NCBI RefSeq assembly: GCF_947623445.1
Contig: NC_135242.1
Coordinates: 24,366,001 to 24,430,000 of the forward strand
DNA length: 64,000 nt
Reading direction: 5' to 3'
Source of the DNA: Clavelina lepadiformis
Taxonomy: Eukaryota > Chordata > Ascidiacea > Aplousobranchia > Clavelinidae
The notes under the pieces are model-generated. The model was not told where the DNA came from and made no database searches. It saw only the letters and a program-made list of their open reading frames with translations. The translations under genes and the position numbers were made by a program. Positions 40,701 to 51,344 of the stretch are shown one piece after another; within the stretch, counting starts at the first letter, position 1, and every line of letters begins with the position of its first letter.

Positions 40701-41630
40701 ATCTCTCATGCACCAACTGGCTCTCATGCGTTTAACAAGGTGTCTTCTAGCTGCTGTTCCATTCCACCCTATCAATTGGTACCTTATCCAGGAGGGCTAG
40801 GAAGTGAATTTCCGTTCTCAGGCGTGGAAAAAGAATTTCTTAACACTGTAACCAAAAATAACCTCCAGGCCTCTCAATTTATATACCTTGTGAGACGTAT
40901 TGAAGAAATAATATCTGTTACTTTGGGCCGCGAATCAGAGAGGGCTGAGCGAAAATTAATATCAAAAAACATTGTAAAGGAGTATCCGGTTTTGGGATGC
41001 GGTGGAGAGAAGCCGTGGGTAGCTCTTGATTTAGCCGTTCGCAAAAGGGCGGACAATCAAAAAGCGATGATGAATCGGGTACTGCAAGTACAACTTTGCA
41101 AGAGCAGAAAGAGAGCTGCCGATGATTGGGAATCCAATCGTGATGATGATGGAAATTCGTCATCTTGCGAAGAGAAATGACGTTGATGTTATCTTTCAAA
41201 AATACTCGCAATATTGCGTTCATCCGATTGAGGTAAATTGACAGATGTGTTACATGTGGCAGTAAGGTGTTGAAGAATTTTATATCTTACTCATTGATTG
41301 CTTTATTTTACTCTGCAGTGTATCAAGGAATACGCTGCTTTAGTTAGTCAAGGCTACGAAGAGTTCCGTTCCAACTGTTCCTTTCGATGGTCCAGCTTTC
41401 TATCATCTCTTGGCGTCTCGTTTGTAGAAGAAGGCTCAGAAAAGGGGAGCTATGTCGTTTTTCAAAGGATGGCAGAGAAAGTCTGTTCTGCAGGCTCAAA
41501 GTATGTCATTGTGTTTGACAGTAATGGATGTTTATTAGACATAAAAGATAAATCTCGTCAACAACCATTTATAATGTGTATGGGTGTTCCAGAATTTCCT
41601 GGTAACTGTTGTTTAATGATCAATAATTAA
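37731..41630 (+). CDS. Spliced gene of unknown function carried by the CACTG element
   Basis: Likely exons: about 37731-37797 (MGYLAEEAAKCGLSENIVDA), about 38062-38115 (RLLLDNVLAADQHVALP), about 40280-40432 (ADLPLTHAIVKEEFVTLSFG), about 40545-41180, and 41319-41630 (CIKEYAALVSQGYEEFRSNC). The 40545-41180 frame contains RKLISKNIVKEYPVLGCGG and a basic tail (KSRKRAADDW). Near 41100 a second frame (MMMEIRHLAKRNDVDVIFQK) leads to a clean GTAAAT donor at 41234 and joins the last exon in phase, while the first frame stops at 41180. So there is a frameshift, an unrecognised intron, or two overlapping products. I recognise no domain. Its position inside the transposon ends makes an element-encoded protein likely, perhaps the transposase or an accessory factor. 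Junctions 2-3 and 3-4 are uncertain. Confidence 0.5.
38467..39946 (+). mobile_element. Short non-autonomous LTR retrotransposon (TRIM/LARD-like)
   Basis: Two direct repeats begin TGTGACGATTACGTCACGAA at 38467 and 39534. They match almost perfectly for about 230 bases and more loosely to about 38888 and 39946. Right after the first repeat comes TGGTGCCCGAACAG (about 38894), a tRNA primer-binding-site form. Just before the second is a purine tract, GGGTAGGAAGG. The ~640-base interior has a short gag-like opening (MLPAIYEVLMTNFQQQDQ) but no polymerase. It lies in an intron of the carried gene inside the large DNA transposon. Confidence 0.75.
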
Positions 41631-42159
41631 TTAATCAATCGTACATTCCAATCGGTAAAGTTTCATGCTTTGAATGTATTTTGATGTTGCTTTCTGTGTA
41701 TTTTGTATTTGATTATGAGTATCCAACACAAGCTTCATCTTTGTATCGTTTGCTTGAGTTTCACGTTTTTGGCATTGGAAAACGGCCAACTCAGAAAGTG
41801 TATCAAAATATTTTTGATTGATGTTTGTTTAAAAGTTGTTTTTGGCCATTGGATATTCTCATTCTGAAAACGTGCTGCAAAATAAAACTGGCTTATTATT
41901 AACAAGTGTATTTACCTAAGCGCTAAGAAAAGAAAATTATGGATTGCTATTGGGGTATTTTTGGCTTAAGGATAGCATTAGCAGAACTACGGGTCAGCCA
42001 GTTTTTAAACTATCTGTTAGGCAAACGAAAGGCGCTTACTATTAGCAATCTTTTTACTGCTTATAACTAGCCTCGATTGTGGATAACATGCAGCCGAAAA
42101 ACGAGGACAAAATAGCCACTTTTTTTTCAACCTAACAATAAGGCATTTTTTTTGCAGTG

Positions 42160-43613
42160 TACCAAACATTTTAATGATTTTGTAGTCAGTCTATGGAAAC
42201 AATAAAATTAACATATTTCCGTTTCAATTTTGTTGTTTTCCTTGAAATTTTCATCGAAAATGTACAGGAAGTAGGTCATATAGCTACGAATGGTAATTGC
42301 TGTTTCCATTGCTACTTACTGTCGTGCCTGCAGGAAATTGATGAAAACACCGACCTATGTAGGCCTATGGCATCTTTACATCACGTTAAACCTAAAGTGT
42401 AGTGATGAATGAAGTCTTATTAAATGGACTTAATAATTACGATACATTTAGCAGATAAACACCATAATTGGTTTTTGTTATGTCGTCCAGCAATAGCGCA
42501 ATTAGTTGATTTTAATTAATGAAGAAAGAATAAAAAAAAAAAAAAATCATTGGTAGGTAATTCCCCTAATATGCAATCGCAGTTCAAATTCCTAATCCAG
42601 TAATAGAGATATAGCTTATATTTGTTTTATTAAGCAATCAGAATTTTTTAATGATTTATAGGGAATGTGTTGACGAAATACTTAAAAAATATTTAATTTT
42701 TATTACATGTTTGGAGGAGTACTGTTCAGTATGCATTTTGTTTTATAATAAATCGCAGAGACAAAATTCTGTATAGGCTAGGCCGCTAGGGTTTCCATGG
42801 GTCCGGAATTTCGGTGTTGAAATCTGTGTCTGAGAATAATTCTAAAAAGTGCTCTAATGTACAGAATTTTAGCATCTAGTAAGTTATTTTTAACTTGAAA
42901 TATTTTACATGTGTTGTGAAAATTAAAATTTCAACTGTTTACGGACTTCTATGCCTATCAGCTAAAAGGCCTCGCTATAACGCTAAGTCTAGTGTAATTT
43001 TTGGTTAACTTTGCTTTATGACATAATAATTTTCATTATTTTCTAATTATTCGAATTGTTTTTTATTTTTTATTTTTCGAGTCATTTGAGTTAGCTAGTT
43101 TATTTTGTGGAATCAATTTTTTTGTTTGCTTTAGTGACCAGACCTACCTTCGTATTTGGTAACTTTTGGATAGCGAATGTAGCAACATTGTTTTATTTTT
43201 GTTAAGCGGAAAAAAGTCTTAATAGTAATGAAACAGAATGTTGTTGGACTAAACAAATATGGCAATTCTGTGCTTTTTTCCCTCTGTGACAGTGATGCTG
43301 TCTAGCGGAAAAGTTAGCTTTGGTAGGATTTAAGAACAAAGGTCCTTTGAAATGCCGAATAGCCCGTGTTTGGTGTCGCCAAAGGTGGTCATTGAGACCA
43401 TCAGGAATTAGGCTTTTTCAGATATGGCAGCCCTAGTATAGGCCTCTTGGTGCCTTTTAGCCCCAGACCCACCGCGGTCTTTATTCGGCTCTGTTCTTCT
43501 CAACAACGCAGGCTGCCACATGGTTTACTGGGTCTTCAAACGACATCTTGCGGATAGAAATATTCTCATTGTGAAAACGATTCGAATAATTACGGACCGC
43601 GAAGACAAAATAA
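42160..43613. other. Non-coding tail of unit B
   Basis: Almost collinear with 22240-23685 in unit A, including the poly-A run near 42530 (22605 in A). No protein-like frame is conserved between the two copies, which argues against coding. The copies differ by scattered substitutions and small indels. Confidence 0.65.
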
Positions 43614-44161
43614 ATCTGTTTTCTTGCGGATCTTCTAGAAATCCTTTGAATACTAACGTTAGGGCGATTATTGTGAATATATTTGATACGGAGGTTTTTG
43701 CGTGGTCACCACCAGCCTGGGCCTTTGACATACTTAAAGAAACCAAAACTTGGTTTAACCGCATCTATGTTTACGTTGATTGCTCGTGTCGAGGACGGAC
43801 AGAAGTTCTCCAAAATTCGCCAACTAACGTGGAGGCATTAAATCTTCACTACTATTGGATCAGACTAAGAGTTAAGGCGACTGATTTTGTGTCTTATCCA
43901 ATCATAAGTTTGTTGTTTTTGGAAGTGAATTGCCTGAACAACGTCAGACTTGTTGGTGTAACAACTTTGCCACCGTGTAATGGCAATCTTTACCATGAGC
44001 CCAGTGCGTTGAAACGACTTATTTATTGGAAACTTTTAAATTTGTTCGGCTACAAACTTTATGAATTTCCACTCCACTTACCGACAGCTCTAAAAGTATT
44101 GAGTATAAATTATATCAAGCTTCCAGACGTCACTGCACAACTTCGAGAGTTATCCAACTAA
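43614..44161 (+). pseudogene. Toll-like receptor C, truncated pseudogene
   Basis: The frame from about 43614 reads LFSCGSSRNPLN and continues with TLR-like sequence (VYVDCSCRGRTEVLQNSP; ATDFVSYPIISLLFLEVNC; LPDVTAQLREL), corresponding to roughly residues 14-190 of TLR B. It lacks the signal-peptide start: the unit B tail is joined directly to it at about 43611. At the other end a one-base deletion after CGAGAGTTATCCAACTA shifts into a stop, and homology fades within about 20 bases. No LRR body, TM or TIR follows. Closest to TLR B; several LRRNT positions are already altered (for example GRTEVLQN for GLTEVPQN). Clearly non-functional. Confidence 0.9.
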
Positions 44162-45683
44162 ATGATCTAACTTAACTGATCTGCCATTTCATGATTTATT
44201 CAAAAGATTATTCCGGTGTAGGTATGCATTTAAGGCATTCATTTGTTAAAAAATCCCTAGTTGCAACGAACAGTATATATTCCGAAAAGATGCAAACTTT
44301 CGTCGTTTGCAAGATTTCAATTTTTGAACTTTAAACTCTTACCAGTTACCACCACAGTTCTTTTAATGAGTCGGTATTTTGGACTTTTTGATATACTGTA
44401 CTGTATAAATATAATGATTGCATATATTCAATTACCTTCCGATACTTTTTTATCTTTCAATTTGGTGGTGTTATTTTTCCTATAAGAATAGGAATGGCGC
44501 AGACAGTGGAGTCAACAGTCAACAGTTTTAATTTTCTTCTGCAAGTTATTTACAAACATAAACATTTTTGAACAAAACTAGCTTGTGTTTCCTATTTTAA
44601 TGGCGTCTTTTCGAAGCCACATTATTGGGATTCCCCTTCCTTTCGTCCGGTTTGGAGTTTGGAGTTTGCTGGTTTGGAGTGACTACCACAGAATTTGACT
44701 GTTCATCTAAATTCTAAATTACAACGAATTCAAGTTTTTCAACTATTTCAGTTCAAATTTCCAAAAGTTGATGCGTGACCGTCAACACAGTCTATACTCT
44801 ATAACATTGATACAACTAGGTTATGACGCAAAAAAGCAAACAGATCACTGGTTAAATAGTTTCGTTATAGGCCTAGATTCCAAGAACAGATAATAACAAT
44901 CTGAGCTTAGTACCGGTATTTATCAATAAAATAACATCCTATGTAGTGAATCAATCATCTCAACCTTTGCATTCTTTTTTGTTAGCAATTGACGTTAGCA
45001 CTCGACATTTTTGCCAACAGAAGTCGTCTTCAGAAAATTCTGATCAACTTGTTACATATTCCGCCTGTTGTTTATCGTCTTGAAGTTTTCATTCAAACCA
45101 AATGATAATTATGAAGACTATGATTAAAGGTGACATTAGTTTCAGACGGTTTCTTATGAAAATTAAATCGAAAGTATTAAATTTGAAACTTAGCCAGATT
45201 GAAAAGTAGCACAGTTTTCACAGAATTTTGGGAACATCATAATTATATGATGCTATGCACGGAAGCCTTAACTCTTTGCTTGATCGGGAAGGAATTGTAA
45301 AGTAATACAAATAAAGTTATGACTATCAATTGCTGATTACTCGATCCATCGTTTAATCACCTTTTTGTTGTTGCTTGTTTCCGTCAGTTCTAACTTCTCT
45401 CTCAGGGATAGGAATCTGTCATGCTATGCTAATATTGGAATGTTTTCAATTAGTAGACCTATTATGTAAATATTTTTCTACAAATGATTGTTATATTCTT
45501 GATTTTATTTTTCCACTTACTAAGTCGTCTGTCTTATTCCATCCGCATTCTGTCAATTAGTAATTGCCTCTGTCCATTAATGAGGATTTTTGGTTCCACT
45601 TTTCACCAACAGACCTACCAATACTGTTATTTCTTCAAAGCTTTTATCTTTTATTAGGCAAGGTTGGATTAGGGTTCATAGTA
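44162..45683. other. Intergenic, nothing recognised
   Basis: AT-rich sequence between the TLR C fragment and the FAM185A-like gene. Short open frames lack any family signature. A short tandem-like GTTTGGAGT repetition occurs near 44650-44685. The last part should contain the promoter of the downstream gene. Confidence 0.5.
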
Positions 45684-48600
45684 ATGTTAAAAACAGCAAC
45701 ACTTCTGATCCCGCAGCGTATAGTGCTTTGGCGTGCAAGTCGACTCTTCTCTAAACAACACACCACTCCCATAAAAACATGGAGTCTTCCTGTTCAGCCA
45801 TTTTGGCAGTTGAGTGCTGATGTAAAAAATTGCAACATCACAGTCGAATCTCTGTCTCCAGTACAAAACGTGGAAGGAGACAAGATGGAAGTTCATTTGC
45901 ATGCAAGCAGCGCAGATGCAGTTGGTAGGTTTGGATTTATTGCGCAATCACTTAATTTCATTTGTTTTCTGCATTACGTTTACAACTTTCCACATCATGG
46001 CGTCTTGTTTGACGTTTTGAGTAAATTGGAAATGATGTTTCCAAATTATGGCACTGTATTTGAAAATCTCATCAACCATAAAATAATATTACATAATCAT
46101 AAGTTCTCACATATCTGACATGATTTTATATATCTTAATGTGAAGATTGATAACATTTGTTCAACTCTATACAATCTATCTTTAGAAATGCTTGCAGTAT
46201 ACTTAGCCGTATCTGACTTACGCAAATTACCTATAAATGCAAAATATTGTTTGACATGTGACAGGTGATTATGAAATTGTCTGCAGTAGCGAGCTCAGGA
46301 AAGTGAATATCACAAATAAGATCGGAAAACCAGGACTTGTTCACGTTCTTCTACCTGTTGCTTTTGGTATAATTTATTTATTTTTATCTTATAAAAGAGA
46401 TTTTGAGGTGAAACTTTCTGTGCCAGTTTAAATAGCAGTAAAATCGATAGCATTGTATACTGTGTATACCAGGGGTTCCCAACCGGTGGTACGCGTACCA
46501 CTAGTGGTACGTGGGAGCTCTTCAGGTGGTACGCGAGCAGCTCTCCGTTGCATGCGATATACAGTATAGTAGTATAACAATTTAATTTTGAGTTGCTAAA
46601 ATATGCGAACAACACTTTTATTTCTTTCCGTACTAAATTCTCTGCACTCAGTAAGCTACTTTTGTCGATCTTGCTCCCTGCTGTCATTGTTATTAATACA
46701 ATGCTGCTGTGCGAATATTGGATCAAATTAGTTGTTTTGAAAATAGTGGTACGTGTTGACAATCCGTGGTGGCTAAGTGGTACGAGAACATAAAAAGGTT
46801 GGGAACCCCTGGTGTGTACTCATTGAAGAGTCCTACATCGTTTGTTCAGTCTGAGCTTCTTCTTATTGCTTTAGGTAGATCTGCAATTAAACTTGAAAAA
46901 CCGAGGAAATCTAAAAGTTTCGAATATGGAAGGCGACTCATTCATTTTCAATGTAGAAAATGGGGCAACCACATTATACAGCATTAAGGTATCTTTATAA
47001 ATTATTATAAAACATTAACTTATTTTTAAAACAACTCTATCTATATGTAGCGATTGTAATTTAATATTTTATAAGACATACTGTGTGGTATCACAATCGT
47101 GATCTTCGGACTGATAAAAGTCTTTGCTCGATTTAAACTCGGCGATGATGCCTCATCTATCGATCCCCGTTACTGAGCTAGCCATCGTGCAAGTTATGAT
47201 TGTCACACATTTTCTGTTTTTTTTATAGTATTGCCCGAATTTAGAACTGTCCACCAGGTCCACTGGAAAAGAAAAAGCATCGTTAATGGCTTGTCCAAGG
47301 GCATTACAACAGTAGCGTCGAACACGGCCGCTTGAACCACTCGGCTACAGAGGCAACAAATAATATACATAATAAATTGACTGATTAAAATCCAGGGCAG
47401 AAATATTGAAGTGAAGGTCAACGATGGTGACATAACTGCAGAGAAGATACTACAAGGGAACATTTCACTGGAAACAAAATGTGGAAGCATTAGGACAGAA
47501 AAGTTGCAAGGTCCAGCTGTGAGATTAAAAACCTTTCACGGCCCAATCCAGGCTCAAGACGTGTACACAGAAGACTTTGATTCTTCATCTTGTAATGGAA
47601 GTACACGGTGACTGGTAGTGACATATTTACTACTGTGTGATACATGACTAGATGGAGACGGCAATATATTGTAAATGCAACATAAGCTATTATAGAAATT
47701 ACCAATATTGAACGTAAACATGTTGTCCACAGCATTAAAACCTTGCACGGCAGATCAAATCTTATTACGCAAAATGGGAGTTTAGTTGTGGGGACGATGG
47801 AAGGTGAAATAAGTTGTGAATCTTGCGGAGTCGGTGATGTTGACGTGCACATCATGAACACAACACGCACCGACATCAAATCAAATTCTGGTGCGTACTG
47901 CATGTTAATATCATCTGTAACTTTTGTTGAATTTCTGAATGTGCTGGTGACGTCATATTTATTGCTACTATAGGAAATGTAAAGCTCTCTGTGGCTTCCG
48001 ACATAGAAGCCGATGTCGACATAGAGGGGAAAGTTATAACCGGCCAAGAATCACTTAATTTAGAAACTTCGAATCAAGAGAACCTCAACGGTACAACCGG
48101 TCTAACAGGTATGTCTGATACCAACAAACCGCGGTATTGCTCTCAAAGGTATGATTCATTGTGCAGAAGATGCTGGTTTAGTTGTAATAAATATTAATTG
48201 ATAAGGCAAATGTTTTCCAACTCTTCCAAATTTGGCAGTGCAGAAAACGGCATGTCAGAGTTTAAAAACGTTAACGTAACGTGAATAAGGTGCTGCTTAT
48301 ACACACGCCCATTCATTCTACCTGGTTAAGTGACAGTGGTACATGTGACATAACAGCAACATCAAATATTTTAAAAGTAACAAAAGTTTATATAATTATT
48401 CGTTCAATGAATTTTTCTCCTTCCTTGGGATAACAGCGTCAGTTTCATGTCCAAAGAGAAGCCCCATGTTTACCAGTAACTTGTTGTCGGTTGTGGTCAG
48501 TGAATGTGTGAATATATGAAGAGTGAAAATAAGTTGTTCCTATGAGCACCTTTCGAATTTCGACATGTTACCAGCGATGTGACAAATTAAATGAGAATCC

Positions 48601-48892
48601 AATTATTGTGTTCAACATTAGTTGAGAAAACATCAACAAAGTCTATTGCGTCTATTCAAGAAATTGTAACAAATTTCAAGTCATTAACCAATGCTTGATG
48701 AAACGTCAGTAACTCGTGTTCAATATTACTGATGACGTCACAATGTCATTATCAATTTTATTTCATCGCTTTACAGGATCGATTAATCGGGGAGGACCTC
48801 GGATAAAAGTTCAGTCACTGAAGGGAGCAGTTCATCTGCAAACCATGTCCTGGTGGAGAAGAACAACTGTGTTTAAGTCTTTGGCTGATTAG
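45684..48892 (+). CDS. FAM185A: FAM185A-like protein (DUF4097 beta-helix), seven exons
   Basis: Exons 45684-45924, 46265-46366, 46879-46988, 47396-47607, 47733-47890, 47974-48108 and 48777-48892. All have GT/AG introns and phases agree, giving about 357 residues. The start (MLKTATLLIPQRIVLWRASR) is basic with no acidic residue, like a mitochondrial presequence. The rest is a run of short beta-strand repeats typical of DUF4097 adhesin-like helices: VKVNDGDITAEKILQGNISL, ETKCGSIRTEKLQGPAVRLK, NLITQNGSLVVGTMEGEISC, NVKLSVASDIEADVDIEG and RIKVQSLKGAVHLQTMSWW. FAM185A is a poorly understood vertebrate protein with this fold; the assignment rests on the repeat pattern and the ...SWW... C-terminus and is moderate. 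The third exon is placed in the frame giving VSNMEGDSFIFNVENGATTL via the acceptor at 46878; the alternative AG four bases earlier breaks the frame. Intron 2 holds a MITE. Confidence 0.78.
46470..46811. mobile_element. hAT-type MITE in intron 2 of the FAM185A-like gene
   Basis: Ends CAGGGGTTCCCAACC and GGTTGGGAACCCCTG are inverted repeats of the hAT class. Flanking 8-mers GTGTATAC and GTGTGTAC are a target duplication with one mismatch. GTGGTACG is repeated several times near both ends. 342 bp, with no transposase. Confidence 0.92.
47265..47357 (-). repeat. tRNA-like (SINE head) segment in intron 3 of the FAM185A-like gene
   Basis: On the minus strand the segment beginning near 47357 reads GCCTCTGTAGCCGAGTGGTT, which fits the 5' half and A box of a Leu/Ser-type tRNA. 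No acceptor-stem partner or clear B box follows. It is probably a SINE head or a tRNA pseudogene. Confidence 0.4.
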
Positions 48893-50443
48893 TTTTGTTT
48901 TTATTTGATCATTGCTGTGTTGTCTTCATTAATTCACCATGTAACAAAATTTTGTGAAATTTTTAGTTGCATAAAAATATTTATGTATTGTGTTTTACTA
49001 CTCAGAACTAATCACAAAAATACGAATATTATCCCTGAAGTGTCCTAAATTTTCAAGAAATATCGCTTTTTCTGATTTTACCCAAAATTTTTCAGTATTA
49101 ATAAGCATAATTTTGTATAAGACTCACAAACACGCTAAAACATAGAAGTATTGTCCATAATATAGCCTACTAATGCATTATGCAAGGATCCATATTGCAA
49201 ACATTCCTAAAAACTTCAAAAGTGGTTTTGTTTGCGTGATTTGCGTCTATGAACTGAGAAATCTTCTCGTATTATGGACCACAAATAATCTCCCATCATG
49301 TTGCAACTCCACCTTCCTTGGTATCTTCTTTCCATATCAGAAATGTCCTGGTGAAACCTTTCACCATGTTCTTCGCTTACATCACCCATATTTGGACTAA
49401 AAAAATCAAGGTGAGAGTGCAGGTAATGCATTTTCAAGGACATACGACATCCCAATTTTTCGTATTCCTCCATCAGATTGTTCACCAAAACTTTATAGTC
49501 ATCGCTTCGTTTACTGCCGAGAAAAAAATTAACTACTTCTCGAAATGCCTTCCATGCTTCTGCTTCTCTCGTAGTCATTTTATTTTCAAGTTCTTTACAC
49601 TGGAGCATACGTCGAACCTGCGGCCCAGTAAAAATTCCAGCCTTCTTCTTAGCTTCTGACAAAAAAGGAAACAGGGCAGAAATATGCTGAAAACCATCTC
49701 CATCTTTATTCATGGCCTTGACAAATTGCTTGACAAGGCCAAGCTTGATGTGCAAAGGAGGCATTAAAATTTTTTCCGAATCCACCAAAGGATTGTGCTT
49801 CACATTTTGTGTGCCAGGAACGAAAAACGTTCTCTCTGGCCAATCTTTTCTAGAGTAGTGTTCAGTGTCAGCTCGGGAGTCCCATAAACAAAGAAAACAA
49901 GAATGTTTTGTATAACCTCCTTGCAATCCTTTCAAGAACCCAATCATTTTGAAATCTCCACAAAGCTGCCAGTTGTATCTGACATAGTTAATACTTTCAA
50001 GAAGAAACTTTACATTTTTGTAATCTTCTCTCATTTGGACAGAATGGCCAACGGGTATAGATGGATACTGGTTTCCATTATTAAGGAGGACACATTTCAA
50101 ACTTCGGGAAGAACTGTCTATAAATAGGCGCCACTCCTTTGGGACATGAGCAATTCCTATTTCTTCAAAAAGGTTATTTACATTAGTACAGAAGCAAAGA
50201 GAGCCTGCCACAGAAAAATACCTTGAAAATCTTTCATGCCTTTTTCTCGATAAAGAACATCGACATGACGAATCTAATAAGTTCCATTGTTTCAACCTTG
50301 AAGTCAGAAGTTCGGCATTTGACTTAGTGAGTCCCATGTCTCTAACTAAATCATTTAATTCTTGTTGGCTTGGAAAGTGTGGTTCTGAAATCATGTCAGT
50401 ATGAGATATGTTCACTTCATCATCGGAGTCTTTTTCAATATCT

Positions 50444-51054
50444 TGTAATGGAATGATTGGTTATTGTTGTTGAACTTGACTTTACCAGTCACTCCAATAC
50501 AATCTTTGATTGTCTGAATGTTTATTGTCCTCGATATAATGAGTCTCAAGGCCGTTGTTTGCTTAATCAATCCTAGACTCGTTTGTTCAGCTAAAAGCTG
50601 ATTGTCCTGTAAAGCCAACAGGCAGAGTTGTCCGACCTGACACTGAGCTTGTCTTAAATTGTACTGTTCAATAGTTTGCACAAATTGTTGATTGTATAAA
50701 CTGGTTATATTGATTCTTCGTTGTACGATTACAAATTGACAGAACATTGGCACATCAACAGCACTTCATTCAACAGTCAATGTAATAGCATTTTGGCTTA
50801 GCTATATTCAACTGCATTAAATTGTTGATTGCTGATTATACCCAGACTTGTTACTTCGAACTGCATACGCTAACAAAACTTATTTTCGACAAACTGAACG
50901 CATACGAAAAAGGCGAAAATATTACGTCACAACAATGGTACAGGAAGTGATTGCGAGTCGTGTTACACTTTGCTAGAACGACGCACATATACTAGAATTG
51001 TAAGTTTCCCATAATCTGTATATTAGTTTTGGTTATAATCACAATATTATCACA
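50444..51054 (-). repeat. 3' LTR of the gypsy element
   Basis: 611 bp with TG...CA ends: TGTAATGGAATGATTGG at the left and ATTATCACA at the right in plus-strand reading. It matches 58032-58642 base for base as far as I could follow. ATCT precedes it at 50440. Confidence 0.97.
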
Positions 51055-51068
51055 TAACCCCCCCCTAG
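51055..51068 (-). promoter_or_regulatory. Polypurine tract
   Basis: On the minus strand the bases next to the 3' LTR read CTAGGGGGGGGTTA, the expected position of the plus-strand primer for reverse transcription. Confidence 0.8.
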
Positions 51069-51344
51069 AAATTGTTTTAAAATGAAATTTTAAAGCAATT
51101 TCGAAACAAAATAGAAATAAAGTCCCGATAAGCCATAATTAACACAAAGTAATAACAACAAAATCCATATAATGCGGTTAACACAAAGCAAATCACAACA
51201 AATGTTAAAGCACAAGTATAATACAGTTCATATTGGTTATACATTAGTAATAAGGCGTTCACATGTATGCTTTTAAGTCATTGTGCAAGGTTAGTGCACA
51301 ATTCAAACCAATGATGATATTTATGAAAGGTCAGAGGTTAATTG

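Larger units (their letters stand above)
34914..42159. mobile_element. 7.2-kb CACTG-ended DNA transposon (EnSpm/CACTA-like) with nested insertions
   Basis: The left end CACTGCAAAAAATAATGCC and the right end (reverse complement CACTGCAAAAAAAATGCC) are inverted repeats, continuing into CTTATTGTTAG on both sides. TA flanks each end, a possible 2-bp target duplication. For about 250 bases inside each end, variants of GCTTATTNTTAG recur (for example GGCTTATTCTTAG, CCTTATTACTAG, GCTTATAACTAG), as in the subterminal repeats of CACTA/EnSpm elements. It carries a spliced gene on + (37731-41630), a nested transposon and a short LTR element; without those insertions it would be about 3.3 kb. Unit A keeps the uninserted site near 22240. 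Superfamily assignment rests on the ends only; no catalytic triad was recognised. Confidence 0.8.
25337..43611. repeat. Segmental duplication unit B (TLR B + CAB39 B + tail, enlarged by transposons)
   Basis: Paralogue of unit A. Subtracting the 7246-bp transposon at 34914-42159 leaves about 11 kb, similar to the 10.5 kb of unit A. The sequence left of the transposon (34690-34913) and right of it (42160 on) aligns to continuous sequence at about 22110-22260 in unit A. The tail breaks off at about 43611, where it joins directly to the TLR C fragment. Confidence 0.85.

Noticed and set aside
42193-42402. 69-codon frame in the unit B tail
   Set aside because: The copy in unit A at 22260 has stops and indels in it, so it is not conserved as coding.
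43520-43613. Start codon and first 30 codons in front of the TLR C fragment
   Set aside because: This stretch is the unit B tail and matches non-coding sequence at 23590-23685 of unit A; the fusion frame is fortuitous.
47265-47357. Functional tRNA gene
   Set aside because: Only the 5' half resembles a tRNA; no matching acceptor strand or B box.
48990-49215. CACTGGYCAACA ends flanking the split transposase-like gene
   Set aside because: Neither this side nor 59105-59400 contains the repeat; CACAGTGAACCAATGTT near 59280 is too different.
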